Assembly (NCBI GenBank): GCA_943373175.1
Contig: CALSBM010000029.1
Location: forward strand, 1 to 35,702
From: JAIXUI01 sp943373175
GTDB lineage: Bacteria > Bacteroidota > Bacteroidia > UBA7662 > JAIXUI01
Direction of reading: 5' to 3'
Length of the DNA: 35,702 nucleotides
A program made the position numbers and the translations under genes. Within the stretch, counting starts at the first letter, position 1, and every line of letters starts with the position of its first letter. Below, piece by piece: positions 1 through 8,945 of this stretch. Under the pieces are notes generated by a model. That model was given only the letters and a program-made list of their open reading frames with translations. It was not told the DNA's origin and did not search any database.

Positions 1-1
1 A

Positions 2-226
2 GAAGATCGTTTGCCGGATCAAGGAAGAAGCCAGGCCATTTCAATTCTCAGGACGCTTCCTGCTGAAGATAACCGTTACACCAGAATTTTTCGAGATGCC
101 GGCTATTTACCACAGTCTGCCCTTGAAAGTCAAGGCGCCATTCATCAGTTTAGAACCCATTGCAATCCTGGCCATTGCTGGTCTTGCAGCTTAATTAAGC
201 CCCTTTTTCACAACGAAGAAGAATAA
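2..226 (+). CDS. DUF2851 family protein, C-terminal fragment
   Basis: An open frame enters from the left edge and ends at TAA 224-226, so only about 74 C-terminal residues are present. The fragment contains LPAEDN, then ESQGAIHQF, then a terminal cysteine cluster (C-x4-C-x2-C, within HCNPGHCWSC). This arrangement resembles the end of DUF2851 proteins, which are about 400 residues long, are common in Bacteroidota and have no established function. The first TTG at position 11 is probably internal, since the frame is open upstream of it. The last 19 bases overlap the 3' end of the convergent serine hydrolase gene. The family call is from memory of the C-terminal pattern. Confidence 0.65.
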   Translation, partial: EDRLPDQGRSQAISILRTLPAEDNRYTRIFRDAGYLPQSALESQGAIHQFRTHCNPGHCWSCSLIKPLFHNEEE

Positions 227-1389
227 TGCTTGTTCAGTATTTCTTGTAATTGGTCAATCTGCTTGATGCTCCAGTTTGCCCTGTTTGAAAGGATGATAAT
301 GGTTATATCGTTATGCAGCAGTTTCATAAACAAAGCATGGTATCCATGCCACCAACCTGCATGATAAACAACACGTTTGCCTTTTTCCAAATTTCTTATT
401 CTGAATCCATAACCATAGTTTTCTTCAGGCCTCAGTTCTGGATTTCTGGAAGTCCATGCTTTTTCTATCCATGATTGTTTAACAACATCAAAATTGCTTA
501 AACCAACACTCCATCTGAATAAGTCACGTGCCGTTGTATAAATGCCTTTATCTCCGGTAACTCCATCTAAATAGGTGTCTTCAGCAGGTCGCCCATTGGT
601 ATCGAATCCAATTGTTTTGTTCGTTAGTTGACTTGAAGAAGTACACTTATCATACACTAACGTTGACAACATCCCTAATGGATTGAATAGAAACTGACGT
701 GTGTATTCAGGAAAACTTAACCCTGACTGTTTAGAAACAAGGGAAGCTAATAGAGCATAGCCCGTATTGGAATAATCGAAGCGCTTTCCCGGAGGCAAGT
801 AAGGAGCAGGACGATGTTTGCAAATCAAATCAAGAACGTCATTATTACAAATCGGTTTCCTTTGGTCGCAAACGCGATCGCAGAAATACATATAGTTTGG
901 CAAGCCTGATCGATGAGTTAATAGCATCTCAACGGTAACTTCCGGGTAGGGAAAAGAAGGAAAATAATGCTTGAATGGCTTATCAAGATCAATTTTACCG
1001 CTTTGAGCCAATTGCAATATTGCCAAAGCCGTAAACTGTTTCGACAAGGAGGCGATTTGAAATACACTATTACTGTCAAGGAAATGCTCGTTGGCTAACC
1101 CACTCTTACCAATACTTGCCTCATAAAGTAACTGACTCCGGTGCCCAATTAAAATGTTACCATTAAACCCATACTTGTTTTTCAAATCTTCAAAAAATCG
1201 TCGTAGTTCAGCCCTGATTTCATCCTCTTCAGGAACTTCTTTCCAAACTATTTGAGAGGAAGCAGCATCCGACTCCGAAAGTGAAACAGGCGAATTAGCG
1301 TTTGCAGGGCTTTTAAGCAGTTTAACCGTTAAAATGTAAACGAGTGTAAAACTACATATCGTTAAAAAAACGACTTTTAGTATTCTCAC
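208..1389 (-). CDS. Serine hydrolase, beta-lactamase/DD-peptidase fold (PF00144), membrane anchored
   Basis: A 393-residue protein with one hydrophobic N-terminal segment (about residues 5-25), probably an uncleaved signal anchor that places the enzyme in the periplasm. The catalytic triad motifs of the class C beta-lactamase / penicillin-binding-protein-like family are present: SxxK at S114-L-S-K117, YxN at Y206-S-N208, and HAG at 343-345 in the KTG position. Family members include DD-peptidases, esterases and true beta-lactamases, so the substrate cannot be read from sequence. An extra cysteine-rich insertion (C170, C174, C181, C190) follows the conserved HRSGLPNY stretch and may form disulfides. 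It is transcribed divergently from the two-component pair, and a -7 box lies upstream. Confidence 0.85.
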   Translation of the reverse strand: MRILKVVFLTICSFTLVYILTVKLLKSPANANSPVSLSESDAASSQIVWKEVPEEDEIRAELRRFFEDLKNKYGFNGNILIGHRSQLLYEASIGKSGLANEHFLDSNSVFQIASLSKQFTALAILQLAQSGKIDLDKPFKHYFPSFPYPEVTVEMLLTHRSGLPNYMYFCDRVCDQRKPICNNDVLDLICKHRPAPYLPPGKRFDYSNTGYALLASLVSKQSGLSFPEYTRQFLFNPLGMLSTLVYDKCTSSSQLTNKTIGFDTNGRPAEDTYLDGVTGDKGIYTTARDLFRWSVGLSNFDVVKQSWIEKAWTSRNPELRPEENYGYGFRIRNLEKGKRVVYHAGWWHGYHALFMKLLHNDITIIILSNRANWSIKQIDQLQEILNKHYSSSL

Positions 1390-1415
1390 AGAATTTTTAA
1401 TGCAATTAATCGAGA

Positions 1416-1423
1416 CAAAGTTA
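1416..1423 (-). promoter_or_regulatory. Putative -7 promoter box of the serine hydrolase gene
   Basis: On the minus strand this reads TAACTTTG, a full match to the Bacteroidota -7 consensus TAnnTTTG, 27 bases before the ATG. I see no good TTTG at -33, so the call rests on one element and its position. Confidence 0.4.
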
Positions 1424-1577
1424 CCCTTGAGTTGCTCTTTCTTCTATTTTCACACTAAACACTTCGGGCTTGAACATATTTTAACAAGATGTTAATTATA
1501 TTAAAAACTTGTTTTATTTTTAAGCGGAAGGATAAGGCTTTTAAGACGCCTCCTCAATTGACTGAATTACACGCCTG

Positions 1578-2306
1578 ATGAAGAAAAAAATACATGCCCT
1601 TATAGTCGAAGATATCGAATTCTCAAGGGTGCTGTTAAGAGAGTATTTGTCGAAGTTCGACTATTTGACAGTCGTGGGAGAGGCAGATAACTTAAATGAT
1701 GCTGCAAACCAAATAGAAACGGTGCATCCAGATGTGATTTTTCTGGATATCGATTTGAATGGTGTGAATGCAATGGAGTTGATTCACTTTATCAATAAGG
1801 ACATCAAACTAATATTTGTTACAGGAAATCCGGAGTTCGCTGCAAAAGCGTTTGAGATTAATGCAACCGATTATATTGTAAAACCCTACAATTTACCCAG
1901 GTTAAGACAAGCCATCGAGAAGTTGGATATTCCGGTAGAAACAGAACCCCAAAAAATAGATCGCTTCGATATGGGTATGCCTATAACGGTTAACATCATG
2001 GGTAAGTTAGTGCTGATAGACGTTTCAGAAATCAGCCATATTGAGGCGTCAGGTAATTATACTAAGGTTACACTTATAGACGGCAGAGTATCAACTATTT
2101 ATGAGACAATTAAAAACTGGGAAGCCAAATTACCGGAACAGCATTTTTTACGCATTCATCGCTCTACAATAGTCAATTTGACTACAGTTGATAAAGTAAC
2201 CGAGTATCGGAATATGTCTGGTTTAGTGTATCAAAAGCATACGCGTGTTCCAATAGAAGTTTCGAAAAACTACTACCAAGCTCTCATAGAAAAACTGAAA
2301 ATTTGA
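1578..2306 (+). CDS. LytTR-family two-component response regulator
   Basis: A 242-residue protein with two domains. The receiver domain (about 5-118) has the acidic pair E11/D12, the phospho-acceptor D57 in FLDID, T82 and the conserved K102-P103. The C-terminal LytTR DNA-binding domain (about 135-240) contains HIEASGNYTKV and FLRIHRSTIVNL, both characteristic. It should bind DNA as a dimer when phosphorylated. The ATG at 1578 is preceded by an AT-rich leader. Its stop overlaps the TTG start of a histidine kinase, so the two are translationally coupled and are probably partners. Target genes are unknown; the divergent serine hydrolase is a possible one by position only. Confidence 0.9.
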   Translation: MKKKIHALIVEDIEFSRVLLREYLSKFDYLTVVGEADNLNDAANQIETVHPDVIFLDIDLNGVNAMELIHFINKDIKLIFVTGNPEFAAKAFEINATDYIVKPYNLPRLRQAIEKLDIPVETEPQKIDRFDMGMPITVNIMGKLVLIDVSEISHIEASGNYTKVTLIDGRVSTIYETIKNWEAKLPEQHFLRIHRSTIVNLTTVDKVTEYRNMSGLVYQKHTRVPIEVSKNYYQALIEKLKI

Positions 2307-3322
2307 ACCAACCTCAACTTCTGAAACAACTCGATATTCGCTTTTGGAATGCTCAAGCAGATGGAAGTGAGTTAATCTATTGGAATGCCTTTGGAAGCAT
2401 GCAACAACCAGAAGGCGATTATAGAAGAGTTCATCCAGATGATTGGTCAGCTTTCAAAACAAAAATCTCCCAATTTCGAAAGGCTGGCCAGATAACTATG
2501 ACCATGAGGGTTCTGGTAGATGGTAAATGGAATTGGTACAGCTTCAGAACTAAACATAAGCCGCGACAGTCCTTACTTTCAGGAGTCATGATACCCTTGA
2601 AGGATGAAATGGAGCATCAATCCGCAATTCTTGAGTTAAGCCAGACCAAAGAAAAAGTTTACAGGGCGTTAGGGCACGATTTGAAAGGACAATTCAGCAG
2701 CCTACTTGGCTTTAGTGATATTCTCTTAGAGAGTTATCATGAGTTAGATGAAGCCTCCCGATTGAAGTATATCGGTTATATGAAAACCATCGCTTCCAAT
2801 ACCTTTCTACTTGTTGACAATATGCTGAACTGGGCAAAAATCAGACAAGGCCAAATCGCGCTTGATAACCAGGTTATCCTGCTAACAGATAAACTGGAAG
2901 AAGTGTTAGGTTACATTCAGTTTGCCTTAAAGACCAAACGCATTCAGTTGGTTTATCGATTTAAAAAAGACTTCTCCCTACAAGCAGATCAAGTACTTAT
3001 CACTTCGTTGCTATTAAACTTAATAACCAATGCTGCGAAATTTTCGGAGGAAGGAAGTAAAATTGTAATCAAAGCAAGTAAAAAGGACAATCATTCGGTT
3101 ATTCAAATTCAGGATGAAGGAATTGGTTTCGAACCTCAGTTACTTGCTCAAATTTTCGATCCGGAGGTACTGCATTCTAGAAAGGGAACAAGGAATGAAA
3201 GTGGAACAGGGCTTGGCTTAAAGATTTGTAAAGAGTTCATTCAACTAATGGGCGGGAAAATGCACGTGTTCTCCAAAGAAGGCAAGGGAACAAAAATTAC
3301 ACTCACAATTCCTGAGAAATAG
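2303..3322 (+). CDS. Soluble PAS-like sensor histidine kinase (HisKA + HATPase_c)
   Basis: A 339-residue cytoplasmic kinase with no membrane segment. An N-terminal PAS_3-like region (about 10-100) includes RRVHPDDW. The dimerisation/phosphotransfer domain has H125 in GHDLKGQFSS. The ATPase domain has the N box (NLITNAAKF, N243), the G1 box DEGIGFE (271-277) and the G2 box GTGLGLKI (301-308). The start is TTG 2303, overlapping the regulator's TGA as TTGA. No in-frame ATG lies close upstream. The next ATG (residue 33) would cut into the PAS-like fold, so the TTG is favoured. It is likely the cognate kinase of the preceding LytTR regulator, although LytTR regulators in this phylum usually pair with LytS-type His_kinase (PF06580) sensors. 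Confidence 0.88.
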   Translation: MNQPQLLKQLDIRFWNAQADGSELIYWNAFGSMQQPEGDYRRVHPDDWSAFKTKISQFRKAGQITMTMRVLVDGKWNWYSFRTKHKPRQSLLSGVMIPLKDEMEHQSAILELSQTKEKVYRALGHDLKGQFSSLLGFSDILLESYHELDEASRLKYIGYMKTIASNTFLLVDNMLNWAKIRQGQIALDNQVILLTDKLEEVLGYIQFALKTKRIQLVYRFKKDFSLQADQVLITSLLLNLITNAAKFSEEGSKIVIKASKKDNHSVIQIQDEGIGFEPQLLAQIFDPEVLHSRKGTRNESGTGLGLKICKEFIQLMGGKMHVFSKEGKGTKITLTIPEK

Positions 3323-3347
3323 CCACAATCAAGCCTAAGGATTCTCC

Positions 3348-3377
3348 TTTCGTCTAAACTTTTTAAATGTACCTTTG
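3348..3377 (+). promoter_or_regulatory. Putative promoter of the suf operon
   Basis: TACCTTTG at 3370-3377 is a full match to the Bacteroidota -7 box. TTTC at 3348-3351, 18 bases upstream of it, is one base from the -33 TTTG. The predicted transcription start is near 3381, giving a leader of about 30 bases before sufB. Confidence 0.6.
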
Positions 3378-3409
3378 TTCACTAATTATATTCAATCCAA
3401 ATAAACACA

Positions 3410-4852
3410 ATGTCGAAAGACCAGGAAATCCTCGACAGTGTCACAGGCTCGGACTATAAATATGGCTTCGTTAGTGATATTGAGCAGGAAATCGCACCAA
3501 AAGGATTAACCGAGGATACCATTCGGTTTATATCTGCGAAGAAAAACGAACCGGAGTTTATGCTGGAATGGAGACTGAAAGCATTTGCTCACTGGAAAAA
3601 AATGGAGCAACCTAAATGGCAAAATGTTTATTTTCCTGAAATTGATTTTCAGGACATTAGCTACTATGCCGCCCCTAAAAATTCTACCATTAACAGCCTT
3701 GATGAACTGGATCCCGAAATAAAAAGCACCTACGATAAGCTTGGAATTCCACTCGAAGAACAAATGGCTCTTGCAGGAATCGCAGTAGATGCCGTTCTAG
3801 ACAGTGTTTCTGTGGTTACCACTTTTAAAGAAAAACTTAAGGAAGCAGGTGTCATCTTTTGTTCAATGAGTGATGCGCTCCAGGAATATCCCGATTTAGT
3901 GAAGAAGTACCTAGGCAGCGTAGTTCCCATAACCGACAATTACTACTCTGCACTTAATTCCGCTGTTTTCTCCGACGGTTCGTTCGTTTATATTCCTGAA
4001 GGTGTGCGTTGCCCCATGGAACTTTCGACTTACTTCCGAATCAATGCAGCCAATACTGGGCAGTTTGAAAGAACACTCATTGTGGCTGAAGAAGGTAGTT
4101 ATGTTAGCTACCTTGAAGGTTGCACTGCACCCAAACGCGACGAAAACCAATTGCATGCCGCCGTTGTAGAGTTAGTTGCCATGAAAGGCGCTGAAATCAA
4201 GTATTCAACGGTTCAGAATTGGTATCCGGGCGATAAAAATGGCAAAGGAGGAATTTACAATTTTGTTACGAAGAGAGGAATCTGCCAAGGCAGTCATTCC
4301 AAAATCTCTTGGACTCAAGTAGAAACCGGCTCTTCCATAACATGGAAATATCCCAGTGTTATTCTTAAAGGCGATTATTCAATCGGGGAATTTTATTCTG
4401 TAGCACTTACTAATCATCATCAACAAGCAGACACTGGAACAAAGATGATTCACCTTGGTAAGCATACTAAAAGCAGGATTGTTTCTAAAGGAATCTCCGC
4501 AGGTCGTAGTCAAAACTCATATCGTGGACTTGTAAAAGTGGTGAAATCAGCGGAAGGTGCTCGGAATTTCAGCCAATGCGACTCCCTGCTTATGGGTGAT
4601 TGTTGCGGAGCCCACACCTTTCCCTATTTCGAAATAAACCATTCAGGGGCTGTCATCGAACATGAAGCCACAACTTCCAAAATAGGAGAGGACATCTTGT
4701 TCTACTGTGGCCAAAGAGGGATTCCCGCAGAAGCCGCGGTAGCACTTATCGTAAATGGTTATGCCAAGGAAGTGCTTGACATGCTTCCTATGGAATTTGC
4801 CGTTGAAGCACGTAAACTTCTTGCCATTTCCTTAGAAGGAAGTGTAGGTTAA
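3410..4852 (+). CDS. sufB: Fe-S cluster assembly scaffold protein SufB
   Basis: 480 residues, the normal length for SufB. With SufC and SufD it forms the cytoplasmic SufBC2D scaffold on which Fe-S clusters are assembled from sulfur supplied by SufS/SufE. Family hallmarks are the stretch YIPEGVRCPMELSTYFRIN and the late core with CDSLLMGDCCGAHTFPY, in which C398 and C399 lie in the region of the essential cysteine of E. coli SufB. The ATG at 3410 gives the usual N-terminus. It is the first gene of a six-gene suf operon, behind a -7 box at 3370-3377, and 21 bases precede sufC. Confidence 0.97.
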   Translation: MSKDQEILDSVTGSDYKYGFVSDIEQEIAPKGLTEDTIRFISAKKNEPEFMLEWRLKAFAHWKKMEQPKWQNVYFPEIDFQDISYYAAPKNSTINSLDELDPEIKSTYDKLGIPLEEQMALAGIAVDAVLDSVSVVTTFKEKLKEAGVIFCSMSDALQEYPDLVKKYLGSVVPITDNYYSALNSAVFSDGSFVYIPEGVRCPMELSTYFRINAANTGQFERTLIVAEEGSYVSYLEGCTAPKRDENQLHAAVVELVAMKGAEIKYSTVQNWYPGDKNGKGGIYNFVTKRGICQGSHSKISWTQVETGSSITWKYPSVILKGDYSIGEFYSVALTNHHQQADTGTKMIHLGKHTKSRIVSKGISAGRSQNSYRGLVKVVKSAEGARNFSQCDSLLMGDCCGAHTFPYFEINHSGAVIEHEATTSKIGEDILFYCGQRGIPAEAAVALIVNGYAKEVLDMLPMEFAVEARKLLAISLEGSVG

Positions 4853-4873
4853 TTGTAATAAGCTAGTAATATC

Positions 4874-5629
4874 ATGTTGACAATCAACGGACTAAAAGCA
4901 CGTATTGAGGAGAAAGAGATTCTCAAAGGAATTAATTTGCAAATTAATTCTGGTGAAGTGCACGCCATAATGGGCCCAAATGGCTCCGGAAAAAGTACAC
5001 TTTCTTCTGTAATTGCAGGAAAAGAAGGGTACGAAATTACAGAAGGTGAAGTTATCTTCAATGGGAAAGAAATGTTGGATTTAGCTCCAGAAGAGCGTGC
5101 TGCAGAAGGAATTTTTCTTGCATTCCAATATCCTGTTGAAATTCCGGGTGTTTCTAACACCAATTTTCTTAAAACTGCCATTAACGAACAACGAAAGTAT
5201 CGGGGTGAAGCTCCTGTGGAAGCAACTGCGTTCTTAAAAATGATGCGCGAGAAGGCAGAAATAGTGGGATTGAAACCCGAGTTGATGAAACGATCAGTTA
5301 ATCAAGGGTTTTCTGGTGGCGAGAAAAAGCGAAACGAAATATTCCAGCTTGCGATGCTCAATCCTCAGTTAGCTATTTTGGATGAAACCGATAGCGGTTT
5401 AGATATCGACGCGCTTCGCGCAGTTGCAGATGGAGTGAATCAACTTAGAACTAAGGAAAACGCTTTCCTAGTTATTACACACTACCAGCGTTTACTCGAT
5501 TACATAATTCCAGATTTTGTTCATGTGTTGTATGATGGCAAAATCATCCGTTCCGGAGACAAGTCGCTTGCGTTGGAGCTTGAGGAAAAAGGATACGACT
5601 GGGTAATTCAGGAATCTTTAATTGCATGA
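4874..5629 (+). CDS. sufC: Fe-S cluster assembly ATPase SufC
   Basis: 251 residues, an ABC-type ATPase without membrane domains. Walker A is GPNGSGKST (34-42), the signature is FSGGE (146-150), Walker B is LAILDE (167-171) and the H-loop histidine is H203 in ITHYQ. ATP hydrolysis drives conformational change in the SufBC2D complex during cluster assembly. Its stop overlaps the sufD start as ATGA at 5626-5629, indicating coupled translation with its binding partner. Confidence 0.97.
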   Translation: MLTINGLKARIEEKEILKGINLQINSGEVHAIMGPNGSGKSTLSSVIAGKEGYEITEGEVIFNGKEMLDLAPEERAAEGIFLAFQYPVEIPGVSNTNFLKTAINEQRKYRGEAPVEATAFLKMMREKAEIVGLKPELMKRSVNQGFSGGEKKRNEIFQLAMLNPQLAILDETDSGLDIDALRAVADGVNQLRTKENAFLVITHYQRLLDYIIPDFVHVLYDGKIIRSGDKSLALELEEKGYDWVIQESLIA

Positions 5630-6909
5630 TTTCCCCCGTAATCGATACCTCATTAGTTTGGCAAGAGCACTTCCGTGAAAAAGTTGCGGATGCTAAAAAC
5701 AGGCTTTCATCCTTGAATTACCCAACAGTAAGGGATGAGGAGTGGAAATACACCCCTTTAAGGACACTTACTTCAAAAAAAACTGTATCAGTAGAGGAGG
5801 CGTTTGTTTCTTTCCCACAACCTACGCCGGATGTTAGGCCTCATTTATTGCTGGGATTAGATGCTCACTTGTTGGTATGGCACAACGGTAAATTTTGTCC
5901 CGAGTTATCAAGAATTCTTGATTTACCAGAGGGAGTTATTGCGGGTTCGGTTTTGGAAGTCGCAAATCAAAAGTCAGCAATAGCTCAACTGGCTGGCCGG
6001 TTAATCAAAACCGATGAATCTGCCTTTACTGTTCGGAATACTGCCTTTATTCAAGAAGGTTTCGGCCTTCACATAGAGAAAGGAGTAACTCTGAATAAGC
6101 CCATAATGTTGCTTTACTTGTTTGACAATCACGAGGTTGCTTTAGAAGCTAATTTCAGAAACCTCATCCGATTGGAAAAAAACGCTAAAGCTTCCATCAT
6201 TGAAAAATGGGTAGTTTCCGGCACAGCTCCGGTAATTGTGCCAATGAGCGAAATCAGTCTTGGTCATCAAGCCAATCTGGAACATCTTTCTCTTCAAACT
6301 GATTTAGCTGATTCCTGTTCCGTCTCTCTCTCACGGATAGAACAAGAACAGGATTCCATCTACCTTAACGACACCCTTTCTTGGTCAGGTCAATTAGTTC
6401 GAAACAACTTAGAAACCGTTCATCTGGGTTCTAATTGTCAGACGTTTTATAATGGGCTTTACCTAGCTGACTCTGATTGTATAATCGACAATCATACGTT
6501 GGTTGACCATGCTGTTCCGCACTGCGAAAGCAATGAAACGTATAAGGGTATAGTTTCTGGTACAGGAAAAGCGGTCTTCAATGGTAAAGTAATGGTTCGT
6601 AAGGATGCGCAGAAAACCAATGCGTATCAAAGTAACAATACCCTATTACTGGGAGAGCAAGCATTGGTTTATGCCAAGCCGCAATTAGAAATTTATGCCG
6701 ATGATGTAAAGTGCTCGCACGGAGCTACGGTCGGACAAGTGGATGGTCAGGAGTTGTTTTATCTCAGAGCTCGTGGAATCTCAGAGCCGGAAGCTCGCAA
6801 ATTATTACTTCTTGCTTTCGCAGGAGAGATTATTGATAAAGTCTCTTTTGAGCAATTAAGAGCATCGCTTTTTGATAGCCTCAGCGTTCGACTTTCTCAA
6901 CTATCTTAA
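5626..6909 (+). CDS. sufD: Fe-S cluster assembly protein SufD
   Basis: 427 residues, a SufB paralogue that completes the SufBC2D scaffold and is associated with iron entry. The N-terminus has the typical RDEEWKYTPL (SufD N-terminal domain). The C-terminal beta-helix core contains KTNAYQSNNTLLLGE and DDVKCSHGATVGQ, the conserved family motifs. It overlaps sufC by four bases and shares one base with sufS. Confidence 0.95.
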   Translation: MISPVIDTSLVWQEHFREKVADAKNRLSSLNYPTVRDEEWKYTPLRTLTSKKTVSVEEAFVSFPQPTPDVRPHLLLGLDAHLLVWHNGKFCPELSRILDLPEGVIAGSVLEVANQKSAIAQLAGRLIKTDESAFTVRNTAFIQEGFGLHIEKGVTLNKPIMLLYLFDNHEVALEANFRNLIRLEKNAKASIIEKWVVSGTAPVIVPMSEISLGHQANLEHLSLQTDLADSCSVSLSRIEQEQDSIYLNDTLSWSGQLVRNNLETVHLGSNCQTFYNGLYLADSDCIIDNHTLVDHAVPHCESNETYKGIVSGTGKAVFNGKVMVRKDAQKTNAYQSNNTLLLGEQALVYAKPQLEIYADDVKCSHGATVGQVDGQELFYLRARGISEPEARKLLLLAFAGEIIDKVSFEQLRASLFDSLSVRLSQLS

Positions 6910-8129
6910 TGGACATTAAGGCGATACGTCAGGAGTTTCCAATTCTAAGCCGTAGCATTAATGGCAAACCCTTGGTTTATTTAGACAATGCCGCCTCGTC
7001 GCAAAAGCCTAAACAAGTAGTTGATGCTGTGTCGTTTTATTGGCTTAATGAACATAGTAACGTCCACAGGGGAGTACATACTTTAAGTCAGGATGCGACC
7101 ATTCGATATGAAAATTCGAGAAAGCAAATAGCCGAATTTATCGGTGCAAGCCGTCCTGAGGAAGTCATTTTTACCAGAGGTACTACCGAAAGTATGAATT
7201 TACTCGCCTGGAGCTATGCAGCTCCGCTGCTTAAAAAAGGCCAGGCGATTTTGATTTCTGAAATGGAACACCATGCCAACATTGTTCCTTGGCAATTGCT
7301 GATTGAGAGAAGGCCCGACTTACGTTTGTTGGTTTGTAAAATTGATGACCAAGGAGTACTCGACTTAGAAGATTTCTACAATAAACTACATGATAATGTT
7401 GGTTTGGTTTCGATAACCTGGACTTCCAATGCCCTGGGTACCATTAATCCGGTTAAGTTGTTAGTTGATGCTGCCCATAAGGTTGGAGCCGTAATTGCGT
7501 TGGATGCTGCTCAGGCAGTTCCACACATGCCCATCAATGTGCAAGAAACTGATGCTGATTTTATTGCTTTTTCGGGTCATAAAATGTGTGGACCAACCGG
7601 AATTGGAATTCTTTATGGAAAATATGCCATTCTTGATTCCATGCCGCCTTTTATGGGTGGAGGAGATATGATTCGGGATGTTTCGTTCGAGAAAACCACC
7701 TATAACGAAGTACCCTTAAGGTTTGAAGCCGGAACACCTTCTATTGGCGAAGCCATTGGATTGGGAGAAGCCTGTAATTATTTAACAGGCATTGGTATGG
7801 AAAAGATTGCCCAAAGGGAAAATGAGCTTCTCCAAAGAGCCACCGAAGCACTGAAGACAATTTCAGGGTATAAGATTTATGGTGAGTCTAAGGATAAAGC
7901 TGCAGTACTTTCTTTCTTGATAAGTGATGCTCATCCATACGATGTGGGAACCCTTCTGGATCAATGGGGCGTTGCTATACGTACCGGACACCATTGCGCT
8001 CAACCGTTAATGCAACGATTTCAAATTCCAGGAACTTGCCGAGCTTCTTTCGCATTCTACAACACAGAAGAAGAAGTTGATTTTTTTATCGAAGCGCTAC
8101 GTAAAACAACCAAAATGCTGATTCAATGA
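6909..8129 (+). CDS. sufS: Cysteine desulfurase SufS (type II)
   Basis: 406 residues, a PLP-dependent class V aminotransferase fold enzyme that converts cysteine to alanine and a protein-bound persulfide. The PLP lysine is K225 in FSGHKMCGPTG. The persulfide-carrying cysteine is C363 in RTGHHCAQP, the short-loop type II (SufS) context, equivalent to C364 of E. coli SufS. The histidine pair in SEMEHHANIVPW packs on PLP. The ATG overlaps the sufD stop by one base, and the stop overlaps sufE by four. Confidence 0.97.
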   Translation: MDIKAIRQEFPILSRSINGKPLVYLDNAASSQKPKQVVDAVSFYWLNEHSNVHRGVHTLSQDATIRYENSRKQIAEFIGASRPEEVIFTRGTTESMNLLAWSYAAPLLKKGQAILISEMEHHANIVPWQLLIERRPDLRLLVCKIDDQGVLDLEDFYNKLHDNVGLVSITWTSNALGTINPVKLLVDAAHKVGAVIALDAAQAVPHMPINVQETDADFIAFSGHKMCGPTGIGILYGKYAILDSMPPFMGGGDMIRDVSFEKTTYNEVPLRFEAGTPSIGEAIGLGEACNYLTGIGMEKIAQRENELLQRATEALKTISGYKIYGESKDKAAVLSFLISDAHPYDVGTLLDQWGVAIRTGHHCAQPLMQRFQIPGTCRASFAFYNTEEEVDFFIEALRKTTKMLIQ

Positions 8130-8563
8130 AGAATATTGCTGAAATTGAAGCTTTGATTATCCAAGATTTTGAGTTTCTGGAAGATTGGACTGATAAATAC
8201 AACCTTCTCATGGATATGGGAAAAGAACTCGCTCCTTTTCCTGAATCCTTTAAAACCGACCAATATCGGATTCAGGGTTGCCAATCAAAGGTCTGGTTGA
8301 AAAGCCATCTTAATGAAGACAAGAGGGTGGTTCTTGAAGCAGATAGTGATGCTTTAATTTCTAAAGGATTAGTTGCCTTGCTCATTAAAGTACTCAATCT
8401 ACAAACTCCGGAAGATATCCTGCATGCGCCACTTGGTTTCATAAAGCTTATAGGACTTGATAGTCATTTATCTCCCAACAGAGCAAATGGATTAGCTTCC
8501 ATGCTTAAACAAATCAGATTAGAGGCGAAAGTCTATGCCCAACAAACCGCTTCTGCTTCATGA
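8126..8563 (+). CDS. sufE: Cysteine desulfuration protein SufE
   Basis: 145 residues. It accepts the persulfide from SufS and passes it to SufB. The acceptor cysteine is C52 in YRIQGCQSKVWL, matching C51 of E. coli SufE in context. The start overlaps the sufS stop (ATGA) and its stop overlaps the next gene in the same way, so the three are translated as a coupled set. Confidence 0.95.
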   Translation: MKNIAEIEALIIQDFEFLEDWTDKYNLLMDMGKELAPFPESFKTDQYRIQGCQSKVWLKSHLNEDKRVVLEADSDALISKGLVALLIKVLNLQTPEDILHAPLGFIKLIGLDSHLSPNRANGLASMLKQIRLEAKVYAQQTASAS

Positions 8564-8886
8564 GTGCCGAACCCCGTTCTTTTGCAGAAATCCAGAATGA
8601 TGTCATTGAACTTTTAAAGACAGTCTTTGACCCAGAAATTCCGGTTAACATTTATGAATTAGGGCTGGTTTATGAGGTGAAAGTGAGCTTAGAAGGTCAT
8701 GTTGATGTTTTGATGACCCTCACTTCGCCTGCATGCCCCGTTGCAGGAACACTGCCAGGAGAAGTTGAAGGAAAGATTAAAGGACTTGTGGGAGTTACCA
8801 GTGTGAAAGTAGAGCTTACATTCGATCCACCTTGGAGTATGGATTTGATGAGTGAAGCCGCCAAATTTGAATTGGGGTATCTGTAA
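8560..8886 (+). CDS. DUF59/MIP18-family SUF-associated protein (SufT-like)
   Basis: 108 residues forming a single MIP18/DUF59 domain. The motif DPEIPVNIYELGLVY (24-38) and the conserved cysteine C59 in TSPACPVAG are clear. Relatives (SufT, PaaD, eukaryotic MIP18) act in Fe-S protein maturation, probably in cluster carriage or target loading rather than in assembly itself. It overlaps sufE by four bases and closes the suf operon, which supports this role. Confidence 0.9.
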   Translation: MSAEPRSFAEIQNDVIELLKTVFDPEIPVNIYELGLVYEVKVSLEGHVDVLMTLTSPACPVAGTLPGEVEGKIKGLVGVTSVKVELTFDPPWSMDLMSEAAKFELGYL

Positions 8887-8900
8887 CTCTCTGCAACTAT

Positions 8901-8916
8901 TGTAACTTATGTTACA
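8901..8916. promoter_or_regulatory. CRP/FNR-type palindromic operator
   Basis: TGTAAC-TTAT-GTTACA is a perfect 16-base inverted repeat. Written as TGTAA-N6-TTACA it has the same 5-6-5 geometry as the CRP site TGTGA-N6-TCACA. Its centre (8908.5) lies about 40 bases before the start predicted from the -7 box at 8938-8945, the distance of class II activator sites. The regulator itself is not in the window. Confidence 0.5.
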
Positions 8917-8937
8917 TGATAATTGGATGCTATAGTC

Positions 8938-8945
8938 TAATTTTG
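8938..8945 (+). promoter_or_regulatory. Putative -7 promoter box of the DUF2892 gene
   Basis: TAATTTTG fits TAnnTTTG exactly and ends 18 bases before the chosen ATG at 8964. No clear TTTG is seen at -33, which would be consistent with an activator-dependent promoter using the palindrome upstream. The box lies downstream of the alternative start at 8916, which supports ATG 8964. Confidence 0.45.
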
